The notes beneath the pieces were generated by a model. It had not been told where the DNA came from, made no database searches, and saw nothing but the letters and a program-made list of their open reading frames with translations. DNA of 64,000 bases from NCBI GenBank assembly GCA_016715825.1, contig JADJXO010000001.1, positions 62,001 to 126,000 on the forward strand. Reading direction: 5' to 3'. This document shows, piece after piece, positions 17,165-25,609 of the stretch. Made by a program: the position numbers and the translations under genes. This stretch comes from Nitrospira sp. GTDB taxonomy: Bacteria; Nitrospirota; Nitrospiria; Nitrospirales; Nitrospiraceae. The first letter of the stretch is position 1, and each line of letters opens with the position of its first letter.

Positions 17165-18459
17165 AAGCTGCTGATGCCATGACAGGGTTAACTCAACTGC
17201 ACGAGGCACAGCAGGTGGTGCTTGATGCCGCCATGGTCTTGGAGGTGGAGAAGGTTTCCATTCTGGATGTCCTGGGGCGGGTATTGGCTGAGGACATCAT
17301 AGCAAGCCGAGACAATCCGCCATGGGACAATTCGGCGATGGATGGGTTTGCCGTCAGGTGGGAGGATACTAGGCAGGAGCATACGATCCAGAAACCGGTC
17401 TCCCTCGTGGTGATCGAGGATGTAGCAGCCGGAAGGATGCCGTCAAAAGACGTTGGCCCGGGTCAGGCAATCCGTATTATGACGGGTGCACCGATTCCTC
17501 GGGGGGCTGATACGGTTCTGAAGATCGAAGATACCGAACATACTCCTGACTCCGTCCGTGTCTTGAAAGCTGAACCGAAGGGGGCCAACATCCGACCCCA
17601 AGGTGAGGATGTGAAGAAAGGGGAGTGCATCATCAGGAAAGGGACCAGAATGCGTCCCAGTGAGGCTGGAATGCTGGCGATTTTGGCGAAGTCATTCGTC
17701 TTTGTCTATCAGCGACCACGCGTCGCGATCCTGTCGACGGGTGATGAGTTGGCGGACTTGGATGAGCCGTACAGTGAGGAGAAGATCATCAACTCCAACA
17801 GTTATGGGATGGCGGCAGCGGTTCAGGAAGCCGGGGGTATTCCCTTGCTGCTTGGTATCGCGCGCGATACACCCGCGGCACTGAAAGAAAAGATTTCCCA
17901 AGGACTGAACGCGGATATGCTTGTGTTGTCGGGCGGTGTGTCGATGGGCGATTACGATTATACCAAGGCTGTTTTTCGCGAACTGGGCGCCGAGATGAAT
18001 TTCTGGAAGCTCGCCATCCGGCCGGGTCAACCGCTGGCCTTCGGGAAGATTCAGAATAAACTCGCGTTCGGCCTCCCAGGCAATCCGGTGTCATCGATGG
18101 TGACCTTCGAACAGTTGGTACGGCCGGCCCTGCTCAAAATGAGCGGCTGCCGAAGCTATGGCCGCCCGGTGGTGCAGGCGGTTTTTCAGGACACGTTTTC
18201 CAAGCGCACGGATCGACGCCATTTCTTGCGCGGTATGCTCACTCGAGAGGACGGTATCTTCAAGGTGCGTACGACTGGTGATCAAGGATCCGGTATTCTC
18301 ACGTCGATGGTCAAGGCTAATTGTCTCATCGATGTGCCTGTCGCCGTCGAGCGTTTAAATCCTGGCGATCACGTGGCCGTCCAGTTGTTGTCCGGAGAGG
18401 CATGGCCCGCCACGGCGGATCCTGCACATGCGGGTCCACACCGCCTCTCTTGTTGCTAG
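17161..18459 (+). CDS. moeA: Molybdopterin molybdenumtransferase MoeA
   Basis: A 432-residue enzyme that inserts molybdate into adenylylated molybdopterin. The GTG at 17161 overlaps the upstream stop (GTGA) and has AAGGGA before it; the ATG at 17179 is an alternative. MoeA hallmarks are DNSAMDGFAV, RIMTGAPIPRGADTVLKIED, AILSTGDEL, INSNSYGMAAAVQEAGG, the MogA-like LSGGVSMGDYDY and GLPGNPVSS. Domain IV closes the protein. It shares a stretch with mobB, so this is a Mo-cofactor maturation locus; nitrite oxidoreductase and nitrate reductase depend on that cofactor. Confidence 0.96.
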   Translation: MKAADAMTGLTQLHEAQQVVLDAAMVLEVEKVSILDVLGRVLAEDIIASRDNPPWDNSAMDGFAVRWEDTRQEHTIQKPVSLVVIEDVAAGRMPSKDVGPGQAIRIMTGAPIPRGADTVLKIEDTEHTPDSVRVLKAEPKGANIRPQGEDVKKGECIIRKGTRMRPSEAGMLAILAKSFVFVYQRPRVAILSTGDELADLDEPYSEEKIINSNSYGMAAAVQEAGGIPLLLGIARDTPAALKEKISQGLNADMLVLSGGVSMGDYDYTKAVFRELGAEMNFWKLAIRPGQPLAFGKIQNKLAFGLPGNPVSSMVTFEQLVRPALLKMSGCRSYGRPVVQAVFQDTFSKRTDRRHFLRGMLTREDGIFKVRTTGDQGSGILTSMVKANCLIDVPVAVERLNPGDHVAVQLLSGEAWPATADPAHAGPHRLSCC

Positions 18460-18555
18460 AAAGGACGCCACTCATCATCTCGGATGCAGTCAACCAAGCC
18501 AGGAATCGATTCTGGCTCTGTGGATGACTCGGTTGATCGGTGACACTGTAGTTCC

Positions 18556-19074
18556 ATGGCTGTCCCCATTGTTTCCTTTATCGGTCGTTCGAACAGCGGA
18601 AAGACGACCTTAATCGAACGTGTAATTCCTGAGCTGGTCAAGGGTGGATACCGTGTGGCCACCGTCAAACATGCAGGGCATGGGTTCGATCTTGATACGG
18701 AGGGGAAGGATAGTTGGCGTCATAAGCGTGCCGGCGCGAGTAGCGTCGTGGTGGTCTCGAAGGGAAGCCTGGCCCTGTTTACGGACGTCTCAGATCAGCT
18801 CAAGGTCGAAGAGGTGCGAGACCGTTTCTTGGACGCCTCCTACGATCTCATCATTGCAGAGGGATGGAAAAGCGAGGGGTATCCAAAAATCGTCGTTGTT
18901 CGTGATCAATTGGGTGAAATCTCCTACTCTTCCGACGGTCTGCTGGCGGTCGTCTCTCATACGGTGATCGATCTCCCGGTTCCCGTGCTTCATGTGGATG
19001 ATGTGGGTGGTGTGGCTGCTCTCTTGATCAAGCAGTTCCCTCTCAGACGCCGGGAGCATGAGCTGGACATCTAA
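18556..19074 (+). CDS. mobB: Molybdopterin-guanine dinucleotide biosynthesis protein MobB
   Basis: A 172-residue GTP-binding protein with Walker A GRSNSGKTT at residues 10-18, then TVKHAGHGFDLDTEGKDSWRHKRAGA, the MobB signature. MobB assists MobA in attaching GMP to molybdopterin, giving the bis-MGD cofactor of DMSO-reductase-family enzymes. It lies about 95 bases after moeA and overlaps the following cytochrome gene by 17 bases in another frame, which argues for co-transcription of cofactor and electron-transfer genes. Confidence 0.94.
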   Translation: MAVPIVSFIGRSNSGKTTLIERVIPELVKGGYRVATVKHAGHGFDLDTEGKDSWRHKRAGASSVVVVSKGSLALFTDVSDQLKVEEVRDRFLDASYDLIIAEGWKSEGYPKIVVVRDQLGEISYSSDGLLAVVSHTVIDLPVPVLHVDDVGGVAALLIKQFPLRRREHELDI

Positions 19075-19768
19075 GGCCACAGTTGTCTTGACCGTTGTTG
19101 TGGGAGGGCTTGCTCTCATGGGGGTCGCGACCCCTCTCACGGATCAACCGAGGTTCTGCGCAGGGTGCCACACGATTGCGCCTGCCTACGAGAGCTGGAC
19201 TCAATCTTCCCATCGAGAGGTGGCCTGTGTCGCCTGTCATGTGAGACCAGGGTTTGAGGGATGGCTGCACGATAAGGTTGGGGCAGGGGTCAAAGACACC
19301 ACCATCTATCTGTTTGGCACACCGAAGGAAGCACACAATCTCACGGCTCACGTGGATTCCGATGTGTGCCTCGGTTGCCATCGCCACATCCTTCGCGTGT
19401 CGGAAATTGCGGTACGCGATCTTCCTGCACCGATCAAAGAAGTGGGATTGATCATGAACCATGGTCAACACATGGAGGCCTTCAAAGCTCGTGGACACAA
19501 TGAAGGCTGTACGACCTGTCATTCGGGCGTGGTGCATGATCACCCCATCAAGAACTATCCCATTGTCATTCCGCGGGGCCATGTGTCTGCTGATGACAAG
19601 CCGTGGTATCCGGTTCATCCTAAGGGATCGTACCTGCATGAACGAGCTCTTCGTGACTGCTTCAGCTGTCATGATGGAAAGGGACAGCATAACGGTAAGG
19701 TTCTGGACCGGAAATGTGGTACTTGCCACATCCCTGAAAAGATCAGCGGCGCACTCCTATTTAATTAG
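19058..19768 (+). CDS. NapC/NirT-like multihaem cytochrome c (six CXXCH)
   Basis: A 236-residue membrane-anchored cytochrome. One N-terminal helix (about residues 7-25) is probably an uncleaved anchor. Six haem-binding motifs follow in order: CAGCH, CVACH, CLGCH, CTTCH, CFSCH and CGTCH. NapC/NirT proteins pass electrons from membrane quinol to periplasmic reductases; the usual count is four haems, with NrfH-like and extended forms known. The N-terminal CAGCHTIAPAYESW...SSHREVACVACH matches the family. It overlaps mobB, linking it to a molybdoenzyme electron pathway by context. The partner enzyme is not in this window. Confidence 0.9.
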   Translation: MSWTSKATVVLTVVVGGLALMGVATPLTDQPRFCAGCHTIAPAYESWTQSSHREVACVACHVRPGFEGWLHDKVGAGVKDTTIYLFGTPKEAHNLTAHVDSDVCLGCHRHILRVSEIAVRDLPAPIKEVGLIMNHGQHMEAFKARGHNEGCTTCHSGVVHDHPIKNYPIVIPRGHVSADDKPWYPVHPKGSYLHERALRDCFSCHDGKGQHNGKVLDRKCGTCHIPEKISGALLFN

Positions 19769-19779
19769 TAAATCACGCG

Positions 19780-20535
19780 ATGGATCGGATGTCGAATTCT
19801 GTTCTAACCGTGTCGAAGCTGACAAAGCGGTTCGGAAGTTTCACAGCGGTTGATGACGTGTCGTTCGAGATTCGGCAGGGCGAAATTCTGGGGTTGCTGG
19901 GGCCGAACGGTGCCGGAAAGACGACGACGATCCAGATGTTACTTGGAGTGGTGACGCCCACATCGGGTTCTATTGAAGCATTCGGCTTGGATTTGTCCAC
20001 ACACCGTGAGGCGGTGCTGCAACAGATCAATTTTTCATCGACCTATATCGCCATGCCACAATCCCTGACCGTCGAGGAAAATCTGTGGGTGGTGGCCAGA
20101 CTCTATGGTATGAGCGATAGAGCCAGCCGAGTAGACCAGATCGTCAAGAAACTTGAGATGGGGGAATTTCGACAGAAGGTCACGCGGAAATTATCATCGG
20201 GGCAGATGACGCGGTTGACCTTAGCGAAGGCTCTTCTCACGGCGCCCCGGCTTCTCTTTCTCGATGAACCAACGGCGAGCTTGGATCCCGATATTGCCCA
20301 TAAAATACGCTCGATCCTGAAGGAAGAGCGTCGATCATCAGGATTGAGTATCTTGTACACCTCGCACAATATGCGTGAGATGGAAGAAATGTCGGATCGG
20401 ATTATTTTTCTTCAACGAGGACGTCTCGTTGCGGAAGGAACAGCCCAGGCCATCGTGGATCGATTCGGGAAGGCAGACCTGGAAGAAGTATTCCTGAATC
20501 TTGCGCGGGAATCGAACGTACCGTCGACGCCATGA
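19780..20535 (+). CDS. ABC transporter ATP-binding protein (ABC-2 type exporter)
   Basis: A 251-residue ATPase with Walker A GPNGAGKTTT, signature LSSGQMTRL (variant of LSGGQ) and Walker B LLFLDEPTASLD. It falls in the CcmA/NatA-like group that drives ABC-2 permeases. It begins 11 bases after the cytochrome gene and overlaps the next small membrane gene by 4 bases. With 20532-20942 and 20939-21730 it makes a three-gene exporter; the substrate is not readable. Confidence 0.92.
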   Translation: MDRMSNSVLTVSKLTKRFGSFTAVDDVSFEIRQGEILGLLGPNGAGKTTTIQMLLGVVTPTSGSIEAFGLDLSTHREAVLQQINFSSTYIAMPQSLTVEENLWVVARLYGMSDRASRVDQIVKKLEMGEFRQKVTRKLSSGQMTRLTLAKALLTAPRLLFLDEPTASLDPDIAHKIRSILKEERRSSGLSILYTSHNMREMEEMSDRIIFLQRGRLVAEGTAQAIVDRFGKADLEEVFLNLARESNVPSTP

Positions 20536-20942
20536 ACGGAGCGCTCATGGATTTTGGTGTAGGATTTCTGGCCGGGGGGCTGGTTGTCAGCATGGCCTGG
20601 GGGATGTTTTGGCTGGTGATTGGCCTGATCGGATGGAACCGTGGTACCTGCGGGTGGCATATCGTGACGAAAGGGCTTGTTGGAGGTGCTGTGCCCTGTT
20701 CGCTGCTAGCCAGTCTGATGTGGTGGCACCTCGGAACCGGAGGTGATGGATTATGGTTTGCGAGCGGGTTCATCGGAATTCCGGGTCTTCTTGTGCTCCT
20801 CTCCTTCCGACTCATGCCTGATGGGAAAACGGCAGGTTCACATTTGATCGAAGGAATCCGATCCCTTATGGCGGATCTCCTGGGAGCGCATCAACGATGT
20901 GGGGGATGCCGTTCTGATCACGATCATGAGACCTGTCGATGA
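20532..20942 (+). CDS. Small membrane protein inside the ABC exporter operon
   Basis: A 136-residue protein with three or four hydrophobic segments (VGFLAGGLVVSMAWGMFWLV, GLVGGAVPCSLLASLMWW, FIGIPGLLVLLSFRLM) and a C-terminal tail rich in Cys and His (RCGGCRSDHDHETC), a possible metal site. It overlaps the upstream ATPase and the downstream permease by 4 bases each, so it is translated with them and is probably a subunit or accessory of the exporter. I do not recognise a family. Confidence 0.7.
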   Translation: MNGALMDFGVGFLAGGLVVSMAWGMFWLVIGLIGWNRGTCGWHIVTKGLVGGAVPCSLLASLMWWHLGTGGDGLWFASGFIGIPGLLVLLSFRLMPDGKTAGSHLIEGIRSLMADLLGAHQRCGGCRSDHDHETCR

Positions 20943-21730
20943 AACTGCATCGTGTGACGGCGTTGATTCTCAGGCATCTCTATCTGTATCGGCGAAGTTT
21001 TCCACGGATCATGGAGATTGTGTATTGGCCGTTCTTGGATCTCGTGATCTGGGGATTTATCACGCTGTATTTGGCCAGATACCAGAGCGAAGTGCCCGGG
21101 TTTGTCACATTTTTTCTCGGAGCCTTGATTCTCTGGGATGTGCTATTTCGTGCTCAACAGGGCATTACCATCACGTTTCTGGAGGAGCTTTGGGCACGCA
21201 ATCTGATGAATCTCTTCGCCAGTCCGTTGAAGCCCAGCGAATTTCTAGCCGCCACGATGGCGATGAGTGTGATGAAAGTGACCGTTGTTTCGATTGTCTT
21301 GGGCGGGTGTGCGCTCATTTTTTACTCCTATAACGTCCTGATCATCGGAGTCTGGCTCATTCCATTTGTGCTCAATCTTGTCCTCACGGGCTGGATCATC
21401 GGGGTACTGACGACCTCACTGATCATGCGATTTGGACAGGAGGCTGAGGTCTTGGCTTGGAGCATGGTGTTTCTGTTCCAGCCTATCTCATGCGTGTTTT
21501 ATCCCATGGAGGTGTTGCCTGGGTGGCTCAAGGCGATCGCTTGGGCGAACCCGGCTGCCCATATCTTTGAAGGAATGCGGGGCGTCCTGATATCTGGACA
21601 GGTCCCGCTCTCGAACCTTGTGTGGGCAGTCGGACTGAATAGTGTCTTACTGGTCGGTGTCGTCATCTGGTTTTACCGGACGATGGCGTACTGTAAGGAT
21701 CAGGGATTGCTCGTGCGAGTGGGGGAGTAA
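20939..21730 (+). CDS. ABC-2 type transporter permease
   Basis: A 263-residue permease with six membrane helices. The cytoplasmic N-terminal helix (RHLYLYRRSFPRIMEIVYWP) and the loop ELWARNLMNLFASPLKPSEFLAA are typical of ABC2_membrane proteins, as is the F(Q/L)PISCVFYPMEVLPGWL segment before the last helices. It works with the ATPase at 19780. Export of a lipid, polysaccharide or drug is possible. An ATGA overlap joins it to the preceding gene. Confidence 0.9.
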   Translation: MKLHRVTALILRHLYLYRRSFPRIMEIVYWPFLDLVIWGFITLYLARYQSEVPGFVTFFLGALILWDVLFRAQQGITITFLEELWARNLMNLFASPLKPSEFLAATMAMSVMKVTVVSIVLGGCALIFYSYNVLIIGVWLIPFVLNLVLTGWIIGVLTTSLIMRFGQEAEVLAWSMVFLFQPISCVFYPMEVLPGWLKAIAWANPAAHIFEGMRGVLISGQVPLSNLVWAVGLNSVLLVGVVIWFYRTMAYCKDQGLLVRVGE

Positions 21731-21956
21731 GGTTGTAATCTAAAAATCTCTGTGCTACTCTTGCCTGGACTCGTATCGCCGGGGGCCTCTGCGGTGCTGA
21801 GTGTCTATAAGAGGAGGCCCACAACGTCGATGTTGCCTTGTCCGGGAATTTCGTCGGAAGTCAGACCTAAGTCGCTGCTGCGATCGCGTCTTCGGCCCGC
21901 TCCTTCCCCGTTCCTCGTGCTCAAGACAATGTCATTATTTTAAAGGAGGAACCCCG

Positions 21957-22295
21957 ATGGGTTCGAAGATCTATGTCGGTGGGTTGCCATATTCGGCGAC
22001 CGAGCAGCAATTGAGTGACTTATTCGCGGCCCATGGCGCAGTCGCCTCGGCTCGAATTATTACGGATAAGTTCACCGGCCAATCAAGAGGATTTGGCTTT
22101 GTGGAAATGTCCTCCGATGCCGAAGCTCAAGCTGCGATTACGGCCCTCAATGGCTCAGAGATGGGTGGCCGGACTCTTACAGTCAATGAAGCACGGCCAC
22201 AAGAACCGCGCACGGGTGGCGGTGGCGGTGGTCGTGGTGGATTCGGTGGCGGCGGCGGCCGCAGCGGAGGCGGCGGCAAGCGTGACCGCTGGTAA
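21957..22295 (+). CDS. RRM-type RNA-binding protein with glycine-rich tail
   Basis: A 112-residue protein with one RNA recognition motif (residues about 3-80): RNP2 IYVGGLPY and RNP1 RGFGFVEM, with all aromatic RNA-binding positions present. A Gly/Arg-rich tail follows (GGGGGGRGGFGGGGG). Such proteins in cyanobacteria and other bacteria are often cold-induced RNA chaperones. The ATG lies 6 bases after AAAGGAGG, an unusually strong ribosome site, and a good terminator follows, so this is a single-gene, probably abundant transcript. The 226-base upstream gap would hold a long leader. Confidence 0.95.
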   Translation: MGSKIYVGGLPYSATEQQLSDLFAAHGAVASARIITDKFTGQSRGFGFVEMSSDAEAQAAITALNGSEMGGRTLTVNEARPQEPRTGGGGGGRGGFGGGGGRSGGGGKRDRW

Positions 22296-22322
22296 CTGAC
22301 GATCTGCATGTGTATGTAGAAG

Positions 22323-22358
22323 AGAGGGGTGCCATGTGAATGGCGCCCCTTCTTTTTT
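22323..22358 (+). terminator. Rho-independent terminator of the RRM gene
   Basis: AGGGGTGCCAT pairs with ATGGCGCCCCT (one wobble) around a GTGA loop, followed by TCTTTTTTT. It starts 28 bases after the stop codon. Confidence 0.88.
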
Positions 22359-22428
22359 TCCGGCTAAAATGGTGCCATCACGCAGTCCGAGCGGATGCTG
22401 GATATCCCTCATCGTCAGACGGTGACCA

Positions 22429-23095
22429 ATGATGACGGGTTTGGAATCAACGATAGGAGTGGCGGAGTTACCTTCGGTCTCGTTCCGTAACAGGCCGGTG
22501 GTCGTGGTGGAAAACTTTTGGTCTGCTGAGGAGCGCCGGTTTTTCCGTGAAGGAATGAACAAGGCGACCTGGAAGCAGCTCTCAGATCTGGAGAATGTCC
22601 AGCAGGATTTTCCAGATTCGGGCAACTGGGCAAAGGCTGAAATCCGGCTCAGCGGAGGGCGAGCACTTTCTCTCGCGGCTACAGCTTCCATGCATTCGAG
22701 AACATGTTGAATCATTCCCGAATATTACCGGGCGTCACGTTGGGTTTAGTTACTACTCCTATTCAGCCGGTGATTGCCTCTTAGCCCATGATGATACCGA
22801 TCAAGGGCGGCTCACGGTGGGGCGTCCGTCACTGCGGCGTCGAATCGCCGTCGTCACCTATCTTCAGGAAGAATGGAAGCCCGATTGGGGTGGGGAACTC
22901 ATTATCTATGCCAAGCGCGCAGGCCCATCGTCGGATTCCGTCGACCTTGTGCCGACACAGTGCATCGAACCACGTCCGGGAACGCTTGTCATGTTTACCG
23001 TCCCTCGGTATCACAGGGTTTGCCGTGTGGATCTCACGGCTGGACAGCATCGCCGGTTGTCCATCGCCGGGTGGTTCATGACGGAGCATGCCTAG
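22429..23095 (+). pseudogene. 2OG-Fe(II) oxygenase gene with one frameshift
   Basis: The N-terminal part (from ATG 22429) reads in one frame to about 22657, and the rest reads one frame over to the stop at 23095. Together they form a prolyl-4-hydroxylase-like protein of about 221 residues: HDDTDQG gives the His-x-Asp iron ligands, YLQEEWKPDWGGELI the core strands, FTVPRYHRVCRV the distal His and RLSIAGWF the 2-oxoglutarate Arg. Removing one G near 22656 (AGCGGAGGG) would restore a single frame (RLSEGEHFLSRL). It is either a recent mutation or a sequence error; all active-site residues survive. Confidence 0.75.
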
Positions 23096-23181
23096 GATTC
23101 CAGACAGCCAGGGCACGGTGTAGGTGGATTCAGAACCCGACCGCTTTCGTTAGTGGCCTCAACTGACGTTTCTTCAGGCGT

Positions 23182-23688
23182 TCAACCGAACCAGTCGGTA
23201 TCGTTGGCTGCGCGTGGCCGGTCTTCTACTCCAAGAGTCGGCGCCGGCTGTGCGAGTACGTTGTGGACGAGGGCAATGAGCCGGTCTTTTTCAAACGGCT
23301 TGGCTAAAAACGGGAGTGTGCCTCGCTTGATTCCATGGCTGGTAAGTTCTCTGTCCGGATTCCCCGACATCAGAATAATGCGAAGACCTTTCCGGATCAG
23401 AGTCGCACGAACTGCCAGCTCATGACCGTTGACGTGCGGAAATTGATTGGAGGTCGAGGCAAGTTGAAAACCCGGTGGGGGTAACACAAGGTCTGTCAGA
23501 AGGAGATCTATCGGGCCTTCGTGGTGTGTGCAGATCTTGAGCGCTTCCGAACTGCCTTCGGCTTCCAGCACGGTATGACCTGCCGCTTCAAGAAGAGCTT
23601 TACAGAGTTTGACGGTTGGGAGTTCATCGTCGACGACTAAGATGGTCGATGCAGCCGGTGCCATTGGATTGTCCTGATTCTTTTCCAT
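23182..23688 (-). CDS. Single-domain response regulator (REC)
   Basis: A 168-residue receiver-domain protein. ILVVDDE near residue 16 gives the acidic pair, LLLTDLVLP the phosphorylated Asp, LMSGN the conserved Thr/Ser position and FLAKPF the Lys. There is no output domain, so it should act by protein contacts like CheY or Spo0F. An insert of about 15 residues (PPGFQLASTSNQFPH) follows the phospho-Asp strand, where most family members have NMNG. No histidine kinase gene is adjacent. Confidence 0.9.
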   Translation of the reverse strand: MEKNQDNPMAPAASTILVVDDELPTVKLCKALLEAAGHTVLEAEGSSEALKICTHHEGPIDLLLTDLVLPPPGFQLASTSNQFPHVNGHELAVRATLIRKGLRIILMSGNPDRELTSHGIKRGTLPFLAKPFEKDRLIALVHNVLAQPAPTLGVEDRPRAANDTDWFG

Positions 23689-23898
23689 CGCTGGAACCTA
23701 CCATGGTCATCTTAGTGCCGAACTGGCTGCATGGCGAGCAAAACCATAATTCTTCTCGCCGTGCATCTTTAGATCGGACTGGAGAATCAGATGGGGATGG
23801 TTTCTGTCTTTCCTCTACACCATGCTTTGAAGAGACCGACCATCTTAGTGAGGCGGGCCCTGCGCAATCAAGATCGCCCAATGGGAGACCTTAATCGA

Positions 23899-24888
23899 TC
23901 ACGATGGTTCCTTTTCTGTCCGACGGGAAGAGAATACTTTTTGATTTGAGGCGGCTGAGGTTCGCCGTTCGATAAAGACGTCGACCTGTTGACCTGCATA
24001 GACAGGGAAGGATGGCCGTTCGAATCGATAGATAATTTGCAGAACTCTCGTGTCGACTCGTTCCGTGTTTTCTCCCGTCAACGACTTCTTTGGAATGACA
24101 TAGGGCTCAATGCGGACGAACGCCAGTGGGATTTTCTCGCTTCGCCAAAGATTTGATCGAGGCTACAGCGGGCGCTTGCGGAACGACGAGTGGGGCATTC
24201 ACTTCGTCGATATCGGCACGGATCTGCAATTGCTCGGTTTCTCCCAACAGCATCAAGGGTTCAGCCGATCCCAGCTGGGCATATTCTCCGGCTCGAAGAT
24301 TGACCTGTAGAATCGTCCCACGTCTGGGCGCGCGGACTGTCAAACGCTCCAACAGGATCGTGACTTCATCACGTTGGGCCATCGCCTGCTTCAGAGTGGC
24401 TTCGATACGTTGAGCGCCTCTTTTGGCCATCTCAAGTGCATACCAGGTTCGCTGGAGGTCATCCTCGCTGACGGCTTGTTCATCGTACACCGATCGCAGG
24501 CGTTTGAATTGAGTCTCGAGATCGCCGACTCTGTATTTCTGCTCTTCAATCTGCGCTTGTAATGGGGGATAGCGGCTTCACGGGTCAAAAGGTGAGCATG
24601 CAATTCTCTGTCATCTAGTTGAAACAGCGGCGACTGTTCAGTGACTTGGTCTCCGACTTTGACGAAGACTTTAGTGATCAACCCTGCAACCGGTGGTGCA
24701 ATACGAACGTTCTCATTCACTGCTTCGATAATGCCGGAAGCGGCGACGGTTCGCTCATAGGGTGATCTGGGTGGCTCTGAGATCGGCGGAGGCATCGGGT
24801 CTTTTTGATTTGCGCCCATGAGCACCCATCCGGCGAACCCCACGCCTGCTATGGCCAGCCAGACGCTCAGTCGTTTCATGACGATCAT
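23899..24888 (-). pseudogene. HlyD/DevB-type membrane-fusion (adaptor) protein gene with two frameshifts
   Basis: The start at 24888 overlaps the ATPase stop (ATGA). An N-terminal membrane helix and the lipoyl half-motif (APPVAGLITKVFVKVGDQV) read in frame 1. At about 24565, a run of five Gs (six expected) shifts the frame, and the coiled coil, TVRAPRRGTILQVNLRAGEY and the beta-barrel continue in frame 2. Near 24130 one extra base returns it to frame 1, where it ends (FPVYAGQQVDVFIERR). The repaired product of about 330 residues is a complete periplasmic adaptor for the ABC exporter below. The two compensating indels suggest sequence error or very recent decay. Confidence 0.75.
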
Positions 24889-25604
24889 GCGGTTCCTCCC
24901 TGCGGGATATGCTCAATGTTCACGATGCGTCCATCCGTCAGGTTGGCCATCCGGTCACCAAAGTGAAAGATGCGGCTGTCATGTGTGACCACGATAACAC
25001 AGCGATCCGGAGAGCGTCCCACTTCACGCAGCAGCTGCATGATCTTTTGGCCGTTGGATCCATCCAAGGCGGCAGTCGGCTCATCACAGATGAGCAGGCG
25101 CGGCTCGTTGATCAACGCCCTCGCAATCGCGACGCGCTGCTGCTGGCCTCCAGAAAGGTTTTTCGGGACAAATTCAGTTCGATCAGCAAGGCCGACTCGT
25201 TCCAACATGGCGCGTGCTCGGTGTAGGGCCTCTGGACGTCGTATCTTCTGGATGAAGAGCGGCACGGCCACGTTCTCAGCAGCGGTCAGCGCGGGGAGTA
25301 GATTGAATTGTTGATAGACAAACCCCATGGTTTGTCCTCGAAAGCTGGTCCGCTTGCTCGATGGTAAGCCGCTGAGCGGAACACCCAGCACCTCGATCTG
25401 ACCGTCATCGATGTCGAGAATCCCGGCGATGGCAGAGAGGAGGGTGGTTTTGCCGCCACCGGATTCTCCCACAAGTAACAGCAACTCACCGAGATAAATG
25501 TCCAGGTCGATACCTTTGAGGACAGTGATCTGTGTGTCTCCGCTGCCGAAGGATTTCACTACATTCTGGGCACGCACGGCTGCCGGTCGTGAGTCGTCGT
25601 TCAT
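24885..25604 (-). CDS. ABC transporter ATP-binding protein (DevA/MacB/LolD type)
   Basis: A 239-residue ATPase with Walker A GESGGGKTT, Q-loop YQQFNLLP, signature LSGGQQQR and Walker B LLICDEPTAALD. The ATG at 25604 has GGTGAG 5 bases upstream; a GTG at 25613 overlapping the permease stop is an alternative. With the adaptor and the FtsX-like permease it makes a DevBCA/MacAB-like tripartite exporter, by family used for lipids, lipoproteins or antibiotics. Confidence 0.92.
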   Translation of the reverse strand: MNDDSRPAAVRAQNVVKSFGSGDTQITVLKGIDLDIYLGELLLLVGESGGGKTTLLSAIAGILDIDDGQIEVLGVPLSGLPSSKRTSFRGQTMGFVYQQFNLLPALTAAENVAVPLFIQKIRRPEALHRARAMLERVGLADRTEFVPKNLSGGQQQRVAIARALINEPRLLICDEPTAALDGSNGQKIMQLLREVGRSPDRCVIVVTHDSRIFHFGDRMANLTDGRIVNIEHIPQGGTA

Positions 25605-25609
25605 CGCTC

